Shown: in pieces, positions 9,153 through 16,347 of the stretch | How the letters are laid out: every line of letters begins with the position of its first letter | Position numbering within the stretch: position 1 is the first letter of the stretch | Source: Myxococcus qinghaiensis | GTDB taxonomy: Bacteria > Myxococcota > Myxococcia > Myxococcales > Myxococcaceae | DNA length: 64,000 nucleotides | Assembly (NCBI RefSeq): GCF_024198215.1 | Contig: NZ_JAKCFA010000001.1 | Coordinates: 62,001-126,000 of the forward strand | Reading direction: 5' to 3' | Program-made: the position numbers and the translations under genes | Notes under the pieces: generated by a model | The model's input: only the letters and a program-made list of their open reading frames with translations | Told to the model about the DNA's origin: nothing | The model's database searches: none

Positions 9153-9869
9153 GTGGCCCAGAGCAAGTCGGCGGCGGACAACGGGAATCGCGAGAGCGAG
9201 CGCCGCCGGACCATCCTTCGAGCGGCCATCGATGTGTTCGCCCGGAAGGGCTATCACGGCTGCCGCATCGCGGACGTGGCGAAGGAGGCGGGAGTCGCCT
9301 ACGGCCTCGTCTACCACTACTTCAAGAACAAGGATGAGCTGCTCGAGACCGTGTTCGACACGGGCTGGAGCGGCTTCGTCACGCGCGTGCGCGCGGTGGT
9401 GGAGGGCGAGGGGCCGCTTTCGGCCAAGGTGCACGGCGTGGTGGACGTGGCCTTCGAGGCGTACCGGGTGGACCCGCGCGCGGTGAAGGTCCTCATCCTG
9501 GAGATTGCCCGGAGTCCCGCGGGCTCGCGCATCAACCGGCAGACGGCCTTCGTGGACGCCATCCGCCTGAGCTCGGAGCTGTTCATCCGGGCGAAGGAGG
9601 CGGGGGAGCTGCGCGCGGACACGGACCCGCTCCTGTCCTCCGCCCTGCTGTTCGGCGCGATTGAGATGGGACTGACGGCCTTCGTGACGGGGCTCGCGGA
9701 CTCGCGGGACGCGCAGGCGCTGGAGCGGGCGAAGGCGCAGATCGCCGATACCTTCCTTCATGGCGTGCTGGCGGACGCGTCGCCAGGCGCGGAGACCGCC
9801 GCATGGAAGCCGGAGAAGCCGTCGTCGGAGAAGTCCTCTACGAAGTCCAAGGCCCCCAAGCGAACCTGA
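9153..9869 (+). CDS. TetR/AcrR-family transcriptional regulator
   Basis: The 238-residue protein has an N-terminal TetR helix-turn-helix (about 17-60: RRTILRAAIDVFARKGYHG, then IADVAKEAGVAYGLVYHYFKNKDELL) and a helical ligand-binding domain, ending in a Lys/Ser-rich tail. I chose GTG 9153, since GGAGG (9143-9147) is five bases upstream. GTG 9141 is the alternative and adds four residues. Its 3' end overlaps the next gene by 67 bases, so the two are co-transcribed. Regulators of this type paired with enoyl-CoA hydratases often respond to acyl-CoAs or fatty acids, which is an inference here. Confidence 0.87.
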   Translation: MAQSKSAADNGNRESERRRTILRAAIDVFARKGYHGCRIADVAKEAGVAYGLVYHYFKNKDELLETVFDTGWSGFVTRVRAVVEGEGPLSAKVHGVVDVAFEAYRVDPRAVKVLILEIARSPAGSRINRQTAFVDAIRLSSELFIRAKEAGELRADTDPLLSSALLFGAIEMGLTAFVTGLADSRDAQALERAKAQIADTFLHGVLADASPGAETAAWKPEKPSSEKSSTKSKAPKRT

Positions 9870-10600
9870 CCATCAACCGGCCCAAGGCGCGCAACGCCTT
9901 GTCGCCCACGGTGGTGAAGGCGCTGACGGACGGGCTGGAGCGCGCGGAGGCGGACCCCGCCGTGCGCGTGGTGGTGCTCACCGGCGCCGGAGAGAAGGTC
10001 TTCTGCGCGGGCGGAGACCTGGGGCAGATGGTGGGCGACGGGGGCTTCCTCGCCACCCACGACGGGCGCCGCTCCTACGGCAAGCTGCTGACCCGGTTCC
10101 AGGAGGCGCGCAAGCCCACGGTGGCGCGCGTCAACGGGCACGCGCTGGCGGGCGGCCTGGGACTGGTGCTCGCGTGTGACCTGGCCGTCGCGGTGGAGGG
10201 CGCGGACCTGGGCACGCCCGAAATCGACGTGGGCCTGTTCCCGATGATGATGATGGCGCTCCTGCAGCGTCACGTGGGCCGCAAGCGGGCGCTGGAGCTG
10301 GTGCTGACGGGGGACCGGCTCCCCGCGCGCGACGCGCTGGCGCTGGGCCTGCTCAACCGCGTGGTGCCGGCGGCGGAGCTGGATGCCACCGTGGCGGCGC
10401 TGGCGGGGAAGCTGGCTGGCAAGAGCCAGGCGGTGCTCGCCCTGGGCCGGCGCGCCTTCTTCACGGCGGAGGACCTGCCGCTGCCCGCGGCGCTGGAGTT
10501 CCTCGCCTCGCAGCTGTCGCTCAACGTGCTGGCCGACGATGCCGGCGAGGGCGTCTCCGCGTTCATGGAGAAGCGCCCGCCGAAGTGGAACGACCGCTGA
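9803..10600 (+). CDS. Enoyl-CoA hydratase/isomerase family protein
   Basis: A 265-residue crotonase-fold protein. The family acts on acyl-CoA thioesters, usually by adding water across the 2,3 double bond in beta-oxidation. Landmarks are the NRPKARNALS segment (about 24-33), the oxyanion-hole FCAGGDL (about 67-73), and NGHALAGGLGLVLACDLAVA (about 112-131). The TPEIDVGLFP stretch carries a probable catalytic Glu. The start at 9803 lies inside the TetR gene. The overlap must be real, because the first conserved strand (LYEVQGPQANLTI) begins right after it. The exact substrate is unknown. Confidence 0.87.
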   Translation: MEAGEAVVGEVLYEVQGPQANLTINRPKARNALSPTVVKALTDGLERAEADPAVRVVVLTGAGEKVFCAGGDLGQMVGDGGFLATHDGRRSYGKLLTRFQEARKPTVARVNGHALAGGLGLVLACDLAVAVEGADLGTPEIDVGLFPMMMMALLQRHVGRKRALELVLTGDRLPARDALALGLLNRVVPAAELDATVAALAGKLAGKSQAVLALGRRAFFTAEDLPLPAALEFLASQLSLNVLADDAGEGVSAFMEKRPPKWNDR

Positions 10601-10642
10601 GCTGGCGCGAGCGTCGTCGAGCCGAGCTCAGGGGGGCCGCGC

Positions 10643-11641
10643 TCAGGGGTTGTTGAGCGCGGTGTCCCCGCTGGCCACGGCGGGCGCGGTGGGCGGGAAG
10701 AAGTCCAGGCGCAGCAGCGACTCGCCGTCCACCCAGATGCCATCCACCTTCACGCCCCAGTGCAGGTGCGGGCCGGTGACGCGGCCGGTGCTGCCCACGA
10801 GCCCCAGCGGCTGGCCCTGCTGCACCTTGTCGCCCTTCTTCACCTGGATTTTCGACAGGTGGAAGTACGCGGTGAAGAGGTCTCCGCCGTGGTGCACGAG
10901 CACCGTCTTGCCGGAGGAGTAGTTGTCGCGCGCCATGACGACGGTGCCCTCGTTGCTGGCCGTCACCGGCGCGCCCGGGTCCCCGTCGATGTCCACGCCG
11001 AAGTGCTGGCTGGACAGCTTGCCGTTGAAGGTGCGCCGGTCTCCGAAGGGCGCGGTGATGCGGTCCTGCCGGGGCCAGACGAAGTTCTGCGCGAAGTGCG
11101 GCGCGCTGAAGGGCTGGGAGAAGGCCACCGCGAAGGCCTTCCGGTCCGCGACGATGCGCGCCTTCACCGACGCCGGAGGCGCCACGTACTTGCCGGACAC
11201 GCGCAGCTCGCGCGACGGATAGCCCGGCTCCACCACGTCCAGGCTCCCGGTCAGCTCCAACGGCGCGCCTCCCAGCGAGGACGGGCCCACCACCTGCGCC
11301 AGCGCGCTGCCCGGCGCCAGCTCCACCGGGAGCCCCGTCACCGCGAGGAAGCCATCCCCCCACGCGAAGAAGCGCAGCGGACGCCCCGCGAGCGTGCCCG
11401 TGGGCATCCCCGCCATGCCCCGCACCGCGACCACCACCGGGTCGCCGGGCTTGGCCGTGCCGGGCTGGAGCGAGAGCAGGGGGCGCGCCTGGGACGCGAC
11501 GGAGGCCTCCACCGAGGGGGCGGGGAGGACGACGGGCGCGGGCTTCGGCTCGGCGGCCTGGGCCTTCGCACCGAGGGCGAGCAGTGCGAGCAGCGCGTGG
11601 GAGGGCGCGGAATACAACCAGCGAGCGGGGTGCGGAGCCAT
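10643..11641 (-). CDS. M23-family metallopeptidase (LytM-like endopeptidase)
   Basis: M23 enzymes cut peptide cross-links in peptidoglycan outside the cytoplasmic membrane. The start ATG at 11641 opens a signal peptide (MAPHPARW to KAQAAEP) in a protein of 332 residues. The open frame continues upstream, but without signal character. A beta-rich N-terminal domain is followed by the peptidase domain (about 215-330). The zinc ligands are the HFGVD pair and the HLHWG motif, and SNEGTVV and FTAYFHLS are also typical. All catalytic landmarks are present, so it is probably active. It converges on the enoyl-CoA hydratase gene and diverges from the gene at 11948. Confidence 0.88.
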   Translation of the reverse strand: MAPHPARWLYSAPSHALLALLALGAKAQAAEPKPAPVVLPAPSVEASVASQARPLLSLQPGTAKPGDPVVVAVRGMAGMPTGTLAGRPLRFFAWGDGFLAVTGLPVELAPGSALAQVVGPSSLGGAPLELTGSLDVVEPGYPSRELRVSGKYVAPPASVKARIVADRKAFAVAFSQPFSAPHFAQNFVWPRQDRITAPFGDRRTFNGKLSSQHFGVDIDGDPGAPVTASNEGTVVMARDNYSSGKTVLVHHGGDLFTAYFHLSKIQVKKGDKVQQGQPLGLVGSTGRVTGPHLHWGVKVDGIWVDGESLLRLDFFPPTAPAVASGDTALNNP

Positions 11642-11947
11642 GAGCCGTTCTTTACACCACGAAATCCCGGACTCTTCCCAGGGTGGGAAATCGAGGTGTC
11701 GGACGGCTGCTCCTTTGCCCACGAGCGCCCGCTGGGGTGCCTGCTCGTCCCCGCACCGCTGCTCGGTCTCCGAGCGGGCGGCGCACGCCTGACATTGTCG
11801 GCACTTGGACGTCGCAGGGGCTTGGAATCGCGGGCCGGCGGGCTGGAGAGCAGGCAGCCGACTGTCAGCCACCGCGTCAAGCCGTACCGGCGCGCCGTCA
11901 GGCTTCCTAGCTTCTGCTTGGACCCAATTACTCTTGGAGACTCGCGG
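11642..11947. other. 306-bp divergent intergenic region
   Basis: This gap separates the minus-strand M23 peptidase from the plus-strand gene at 11948, so both promoters should lie here. I see a perfect palindrome, GCTCGG-TCT-CCGAGC (11761-11775), with no T-run after it, which could be an operator. A ribosome site GGAG (11936-11939) serves the plus-strand gene. No convincing -35/-10 pair or further coding sequence is visible. Confidence 0.5.
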
Positions 11948-12520
11948 ATGCCTCGTCCCTATAGCTTCGACCATTTCCAGGCGCCGAAGACTCTGCCGCA
12001 GAGCCGCAGCATGCGTCGGCGGGACAAGGAGCACCTCGCTCAATCCCGTTCGCAGACCGAAGAGCTGGCGGCGCGCGAAGGAGTCCACTACGGCAAGTCC
12101 TTCTCCGAGACGGAGGAGATCTTCCACGCGCGACAGATGGAGGCGCAGCTGGAGGAGCTGGCGCGCCAGGAACCCGACGGCAAGTTCTCCCACGGCACGT
12201 CGATGCCCGCTCGCGCGGCGTCGAAGCGCGCCGCGCGCGAGGACAAGGTGAGGGAGGACAAGAACAAGAAGATGGCGTCGAAGGACGCGCCGAAGCAGGA
12301 GCCCGTCATCCGGAACACCACGCCCATTGGCGCGCTGCCTCCCACGAGCGAGCAGCCTCCTCGCGGCCGGCTGCCGGACCTCATCGACGAGGCGGGGCGT
12401 CAGCTGCAGACGCTGCGCGGCGGACTGGGGGACGCGGCCAAGGCGGTGGCGCGGCTGGCGGCGCTGCCCTTCGAGGTGGTTCGCCTGGCGGCGCGGCGCC
12501 TCAACCCCCTCCACGGATAG
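11948..12520 (+). CDS. Hypothetical charged protein
   Basis: The 190-residue product starts at ATG 11948 behind TTGGAGA, with eight bases between GGAG and the ATG. It has no signal peptide or membrane segment. It is rich in Arg, Lys, Glu and Gln, with a probable helical first half (RSMRRRDKEHLAQSRSQTEE) and a Lys-rich, probably disordered middle (about 95-130). An amphipathic helical C terminus (about 140-185) contains RLAALPFEVVRLAARRLNP. I do not recognise the family. The next gene begins nine bases after its stop, so the two probably form an operon. Confidence 0.7.
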   Translation: MPRPYSFDHFQAPKTLPQSRSMRRRDKEHLAQSRSQTEELAAREGVHYGKSFSETEEIFHARQMEAQLEELARQEPDGKFSHGTSMPARAASKRAAREDKVREDKNKKMASKDAPKQEPVIRNTTPIGALPPTSEQPPRGRLPDLIDEAGRQLQTLRGGLGDAAKAVARLAALPFEVVRLAARRLNPLHG

Positions 12521-12529
12521 CCGCGCTCC

Positions 12530-13297
12530 GTGGAGCTGACGCTCGTCAGTTACAACATCCACAGCGGCATCGGGACGGACGGCCGGTTCGACCTGGGCCG
12601 CGTGGGTGAGGTGCTCCGGGAAGTCGGAGCGGACATTGTCGCACTCCAGGAGGTGGGCGACTTCCGTGCGCGCACCTCTCGTGAGGACCAGCCCGAGCAC
12701 CTGGCGGACATGCTCGGGATGCACATGGCCTTTGGCCCCAACGTGGTGCGCAACGGCCGGCGCTACGGCAACGCCGTCCTCACGCGGCTGCCCATCCTCC
12801 ACTCGAAGAACTATGACCTGAGCGTGGGGCGGCGCGAGCCTCGGGGCGCGCTGCGCTGCGACCTGGACCTGGGCGGGGGACAGCAGCTCCATGTCTTCTC
12901 GCTCCACCTGGGCCTGCGGGTGTCGGAGCGCAGGCGTCAGGAGGCGTTGCTGCTGGGCTCGGACATCCTCCGAGACGCCGTGCGCAAGGACCCGGCCGTG
13001 GTGTGCGGGGACTTCAACTACTGGGGAAACGGCGCGGTGCCCTCGCTGGTGCGCCAGGCCATCCACGACGCGGCGCTGGAGCTGGGGACGCCGGCTCGGA
13101 CCTACCCCACGCGGTGGCCCGTGCTGCGGTTGGACCGCATCTACGTGGATTCGGGCGTGAAGCCGCTCGCCATCCACCCTCACCGGACGGAGCGCAGTCG
13201 CATTGCATCCGACCACCTGCCGCTCGTCCTGCGCTTCGCGGCGCCCGTCGCCCAGACGGCGTCCAACCTCTCTCCACCGGTGGAGCTCATCGGGTAG
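12530..13297 (+). CDS. Endonuclease/exonuclease/phosphatase (EEP) family protein
   Basis: The 255-residue enzyme begins at GTG 12530, nine bases after the previous stop. Family motifs are in order: SYNIHSG at the N terminus, the metal-binding Glu in VALQEVG (about 41), CGDFNYWG (about 162-169), and the catalytic His in SDHLPLVL near 228. These are the metal-dependent phosphodiesterase residues of the DNase I/AP endonuclease/sphingomyelinase fold. No signal peptide is seen, so a cytoplasmic nucleic-acid or phospholipid-headgroup substrate is possible. The exact substrate cannot be told. Confidence 0.85.
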   Translation: MELTLVSYNIHSGIGTDGRFDLGRVGEVLREVGADIVALQEVGDFRARTSREDQPEHLADMLGMHMAFGPNVVRNGRRYGNAVLTRLPILHSKNYDLSVGRREPRGALRCDLDLGGGQQLHVFSLHLGLRVSERRRQEALLLGSDILRDAVRKDPAVVCGDFNYWGNGAVPSLVRQAIHDAALELGTPARTYPTRWPVLRLDRIYVDSGVKPLAIHPHRTERSRIASDHLPLVLRFAAPVAQTASNLSPPVELIG

Positions 13298-13366
13298 CCT
13301 GGGGGACCGGCGGGCGCGTTGACTGGCTGACGCTTGCGAACGCCGGACAGAAACGCCGGGAGGAGG

Positions 13367-13395
13367 TTGTCCCGGAGGGCAGGGGTGCCTAGGTT
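13367..13395 (+). promoter_or_regulatory. Sigma-70-like promoter for the small envelope-protein cluster
   Basis: TTGTCC (13367-13372) and TAGGTT (13390-13395) are separated by 17 bases. The first gene of the cluster starts 42 bases downstream. The -10 form (TAxxxT) matches that of the nuoA promoter in this window. Confidence 0.5.
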
Positions 13396-13437
13396 GGCGC
13401 CACTTCTGTAAGGACGTGAGCGCCGGCCGGAGAGTGA

Positions 13438-13857
13438 ATGCACGTGGGGAGCGAACAGACGGAGCGTGGCCTGGCCGCGCTCGTCGGCCGCATGGCGGAC
13501 AGCTTCAGCCGGCTGGTGACGCAGCATCTCCAGCTGGCGCGGCTGGAGCTCACGGAGGACCTGAAGGCCACGGGCATGAACGTGGCGATGATCGCCGCCT
13601 TCGTGCCCTTCATCCTGGTGGGGTACGCCTTCGCGTGCGGTGCGCTCGCGGCGGTGCTGTCCCCGTACCTGGGGTGGGCCGGGGCGCTCGGGATGGTGTC
13701 ACTGCTCAACCTGGTGGCGGGTGGGGGTGGTATCGCCTGGGCGATGCAGCGGTTGAAGACGCGGAAGATGATGGACGACACGACGGATGAGCTGACGCGG
13801 AGCATGGCGGCCCTGGCGGCACCGGCCCCTGTGAAGGAACTTTCGAATGGGCGCTAG
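13438..13857 (+). CDS. YqjE-like / phage-holin-family (PF07332-type) membrane protein
   Basis: The 139-residue protein has an N-terminal amphipathic helix (RMADSFSRLVTQHLQLARLELTED) followed by two hydrophobic segments (about 44-68 and 75-98). This is the architecture of the holin-superfamily proteins such as E. coli YqjE. They are inner-membrane proteins linked to envelope stress, not lysis. ATG 13438 follows a GGAGAG site. The gene overlaps the next by 11 bases and heads a five-gene cluster of small envelope proteins. Confidence 0.78.
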   Translation: MHVGSEQTERGLAALVGRMADSFSRLVTQHLQLARLELTEDLKATGMNVAMIAAFVPFILVGYAFACGALAAVLSPYLGWAGALGMVSLLNLVAGGGGIAWAMQRLKTRKMMDDTTDELTRSMAALAAPAPVKELSNGR

Positions 13858-14068
13858 CAATGGACATCCGAAGACGGCGGGGCCTCGCACCAGCGCGACC
13901 CTGCGTCAGGATATCGAGCGGACGCGTGAGGAGCTGGCCACGTCGGTGAGCGCGCTGCGCGAGGAGGTGGCGGTCGCCGCCGACTGGCGCGAGTGGGTGC
14001 GCCGCCATCCGCATGAGTGCGTGGCCGCGGCCTTCGCCGTGGGATTCCTGTTGGGCTCGCGCCGCTGA
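13847..14068 (+). CDS. Small DUF3618-like membrane-tail protein
   Basis: A 73-residue protein. The first part is a helix with the DIERTREELATSVSALREEV pattern of DUF3618 proteins. The C terminus is a single short membrane helix ending AVGFLLGSRR. It overlaps the preceding gene by 11 bases. The C-terminal anchor resembles those of YqjD/ElaB, which tether to the inner membrane and are reported to bind ribosomes in E. coli. Family assignment is by pattern only. Confidence 0.7.
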   Translation: MGASNGHPKTAGPRTSATLRQDIERTREELATSVSALREEVAVAADWREWVRRHPHECVAAAFAVGFLLGSRR

Positions 14069-14125
14069 GCGCGGGCCGATGACTTCGTGGTTTCACCTTT
14101 TGACTGAACCGAGGAGAAGACCTTC

Positions 14126-14326
14126 ATGGACTTGAATCCGCAGCAGGTGGCCGACCGGGCCCGTCAGCTCCAGGACCGCGTGGTGCCGCAGATTGATGAG
14201 GCGCGGCAGAACCTGGTGGACATGAACAACCGCGTGGTGAGCTTCATCCGCGCCAACCCGGGTACGTGCCTGTTGGGCGCGGTGGCCGTGGGCTTCCTTG
14301 TCGGGCGTATCGCCTCGCGTCGCTGA
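14126..14326 (+). CDS. Small YqjD/ElaB-like protein
   Basis: A 66-residue product with an amphipathic helix (VADRARQLQDRVVPQIDEARQNL) and one C-terminal membrane helix ending CLLGAVAVGFLVGRIASRR. The GFLVGR anchor with terminal arginines matches the tail style of YqjD/ElaB proteins and of the preceding gene. ATG 14126 is preceded by GAGGAGAAGAC. It is probably a C-tail-anchored inner-membrane protein of the same operon. Confidence 0.65.
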   Translation: MDLNPQQVADRARQLQDRVVPQIDEARQNLVDMNNRVVSFIRANPGTCLLGAVAVGFLVGRIASRR

Positions 14327-14339
14327 AGAGAGGGCACTC

Positions 14340-14786
14340 ATGACGAACTATCCAGGGGCTTCAGGCAACGGCAACCCTTCGTCCCGTGAGCACGGCTCGG
14401 ACGCGGGATTCGGCCAGCGGGTGGACCAGATTGGCTCGGAGGCGCAGCAGCTCTGGAGCGATGCGAGGGGCGCGGTGGGTGACCTGGGACAGACGTTGGA
14501 TTTGCGCGGCCGCGTGGAGCGCAACCCGTACGGGATGATCGCCGCGGCGATTGGCGTGGGCTACGTGCTGGGCGGTGGGCTCTTCACGCCGCTGACCGCG
14601 CGCATCCTCAAGCTGGGCGTGCGGCTGGCGGCGCTGCCCCTGGTGAAGGACGAGCTGCTGGGCATGGCCGAGACGGCCTTCCAGGGTTATCAGACGGGGC
14701 GGAGCGTGATGGGCTCGCCCGCGCGGGAAGGCTCCGCGTCGGCGGATGCGTCCGCGGCTGGGACTCCGCGCCCTCCGTCCTACTAG
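14340..14786 (+). CDS. Hypothetical small envelope protein
   Basis: A 148-residue product from ATG 14340, behind AGAGAGGG. The N terminus is Gly/Ser/Asn-rich and polar. The centre carries a glycine-rich membrane segment (about 65-87, AAAIGVGYVLGGGLF) and a second weak hydrophobic helix. The C terminus is Ala/Ser/Pro-rich. No named family is recognised. Its location 13 bases after the YqjD-like gene and the repeated Gly-x3-Gly membrane motif suggest it belongs with its neighbours. Confidence 0.65.
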   Translation: MTNYPGASGNGNPSSREHGSDAGFGQRVDQIGSEAQQLWSDARGAVGDLGQTLDLRGRVERNPYGMIAAAIGVGYVLGGGLFTPLTARILKLGVRLAALPLVKDELLGMAETAFQGYQTGRSVMGSPAREGSASADASAAGTPRPPSY

Positions 14787-14835
14787 CGTTTGCTGTCTCA
14801 TCCCCCCACGACGTAACAGCCTGTTGGAGTCACGA

Positions 14836-15129
14836 ATGAACCTGAACGCCCTGAAGAAGATGGACAAGGACGACCTGCTCAACCTCATCGGCCTGGAGAG
14901 CCGTCGCAGCGCGGCGGAGGACGTGTTGCCGGTGCTGGGCGCCTTCGCGGCGGGCATCCTGGTCGGCGCGGGCCTGGGCCTTCTGCTGGCTCCGAAGCCG
15001 GGCAACCAGCTCCGGGACGACCTCAAGCAGCGGCTGCAGAGCGGCCAGGAGTACCTGACGAACACGCTGGGCAAGGGCGAGACGGCCCCGTCCCAGGGCG
15101 CGCCGTCATCCGTGTCCCGCACGGCGTAG
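14836..15129 (+). CDS. YtxH-domain-like small membrane protein
   Basis: A 97-residue product from ATG 14836, behind TTGGAGT. A glycine-rich membrane helix (about 33-53, AFAAGILVGAGLGLLLAPKPG) is followed by the RDDLKQRLQSGQEYL helix, the usual YtxH arrangement. YtxH proteins are induced by general stress in Bacillus. It is the last of the five small envelope genes. Confidence 0.7.
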   Translation: MNLNALKKMDKDDLLNLIGLESRRSAAEDVLPVLGAFAAGILVGAGLGLLLAPKPGNQLRDDLKQRLQSGQEYLTNTLGKGETAPSQGAPSSVSRTA

Positions 15130-15362
15130 TTGTCCGTGCGCACCGCGCGGACCTCGTCGTGACGTAGAGGGCCTCCATCCGTGTGCCGCGAGTCGGCGTC
15201 GGGTGGGGGCCTTCGTGTTTCTGGCGAGGGAGTCGAGGTGCGCGAGTCGGCGGTGTCGTGCCGCACGGTGGCTGGGGGCGCGTGGCCCTGAGGGTCCGCG
15301 GTCGCCGGGCCTGCCACGGATGAGAACGGCCCCTTCGCGGGCAGGGTGTAGACTCGGCCGCC

Positions 15363-16280
15363 GTGAGTGAGACGACGAAGGGTGGGGCGTTGGGGCCCGT
15401 GAGCGCGGCGTCGGGGCCGGAGGCGGCGCTGGCGCGGCTGCGGGCGTTGGAGACGCTCGAGTCGGGTTATGAGGCGTGGCTGGAGCTGAAGGTGGAGCAC
15501 GCGGCCTCCGTCGCGCGGTTCCGCGAGGAGCGAGAGCGGTTGGATCAACAGGGCTCCTTCCTGTTGGGCGCCGTGCGCGCGGCGGGCCTGGAGCCGACGG
15601 CGTCCTCGGAGCCGGGGTTGGTGCCCACGTCGGCGTCGGCGGGGGACTTCCTGCGCGATGCCGAGGAGAAGCTGACGAAGACGCGCGAGGCGCTCGCGGC
15701 GCGCGAGGCGGAGTCCGAGGCGGGCTATTCGGCGGCCTTCGCGGAGATTCGCGCCACCTTGAAGGACCGGGTGCAGCGTCACCTGGCGGTGCAGCGTCCG
15801 CGGTTGACGTTGCTTTTGCGCCGCGTGGGCACGGAGCGCTCCATCCTCCATGTCGAGCGAGTGTCGGGTGACACGCCCGTGCTGCTGTGCCTGCTCTTCT
15901 CGGGGAGGATTCCGTCGCGGTACGGCTTCCTCCTGGATGACTCCACGGAGGACGTGGCCCTGCCGCCCGCGCCGCTCTATCCCGACGAGGGAGTGGCGCC
16001 CTCGGACGTGAGGCCGGATGCCGCCGCGTTGGTGGCGCGGGTGCGCGACGCGGGAGAGGTGCTTCCGGTGAAGGGCATGTTGCCCTTGGCCGTGCCGCGC
16101 CCGGGAGGAGGGGAGGACTTCTTCCGACTCCTCCAGCGTGGAGCCGTGCTCGAGGTGGAGGTGGCGGAGGGCTCGACGTTCCGCAATGTCCTCGGGCGCG
16201 AGGAGTCCGAGCGCTTCGCGGGGCACCTGTTGCGCCTCAAGCTGGCGGGGCGCATCGACCTGGATATCGAAGCGGGCTGA
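15363..16280 (+). CDS. Hypothetical protein
   Basis: A 305-residue protein from GTG 15363 with no signal peptide or membrane segment. The first half is helical and Ala/Glu/Arg-rich, with probable coiled coil at about 35-60 and 95-130 (EEKLTKTREALAAREAES). The second half is a mixed alpha/beta domain with short hydrophobic strands (RLTLLLRRVG, TPVLLCLLFSG). I recognise no family. The 233-bp gap upstream contains only a weak imperfect hairpin (about 15132-15152) and no gene. Confidence 0.65.
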   Translation: MSETTKGGALGPVSAASGPEAALARLRALETLESGYEAWLELKVEHAASVARFREERERLDQQGSFLLGAVRAAGLEPTASSEPGLVPTSASAGDFLRDAEEKLTKTREALAAREAESEAGYSAAFAEIRATLKDRVQRHLAVQRPRLTLLLRRVGTERSILHVERVSGDTPVLLCLLFSGRIPSRYGFLLDDSTEDVALPPAPLYPDEGVAPSDVRPDAAALVARVRDAGEVLPVKGMLPLAVPRPGGGEDFFRLLQRGAVLEVEVAEGSTFRNVLGREESERFAGHLLRLKLAGRIDLDIEAG

Positions 16281-16347
16281 GTCGATGGAGGCGTGGGGAG
16301 ACCCCGCCTTCGAATCTGGCGGCGACCTCTGGTAGACGCGACGCTCC

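Noticed and set aside
11642-11947. Sigma-54 promoter in the divergent gap
   Set aside because: GGCAC and GC dinucleotides occur near 11800 but with a spacing of 12 instead of 10 bases, so the -24/-12 pattern is not met.
10643-13216. 857-codon minus-strand frame
   Set aside because: Real content ends at the M23 signal peptide (11641). The upstream part is antisense to the EEP gene and its neighbour.
13438-13857. Prophage lysis cassette (holin annotation)
   Set aside because: The holin-superfamily fold is shared with housekeeping YqjE. No endolysin, tail or integrase genes are nearby and its neighbours are YqjD/YtxH-type genes.
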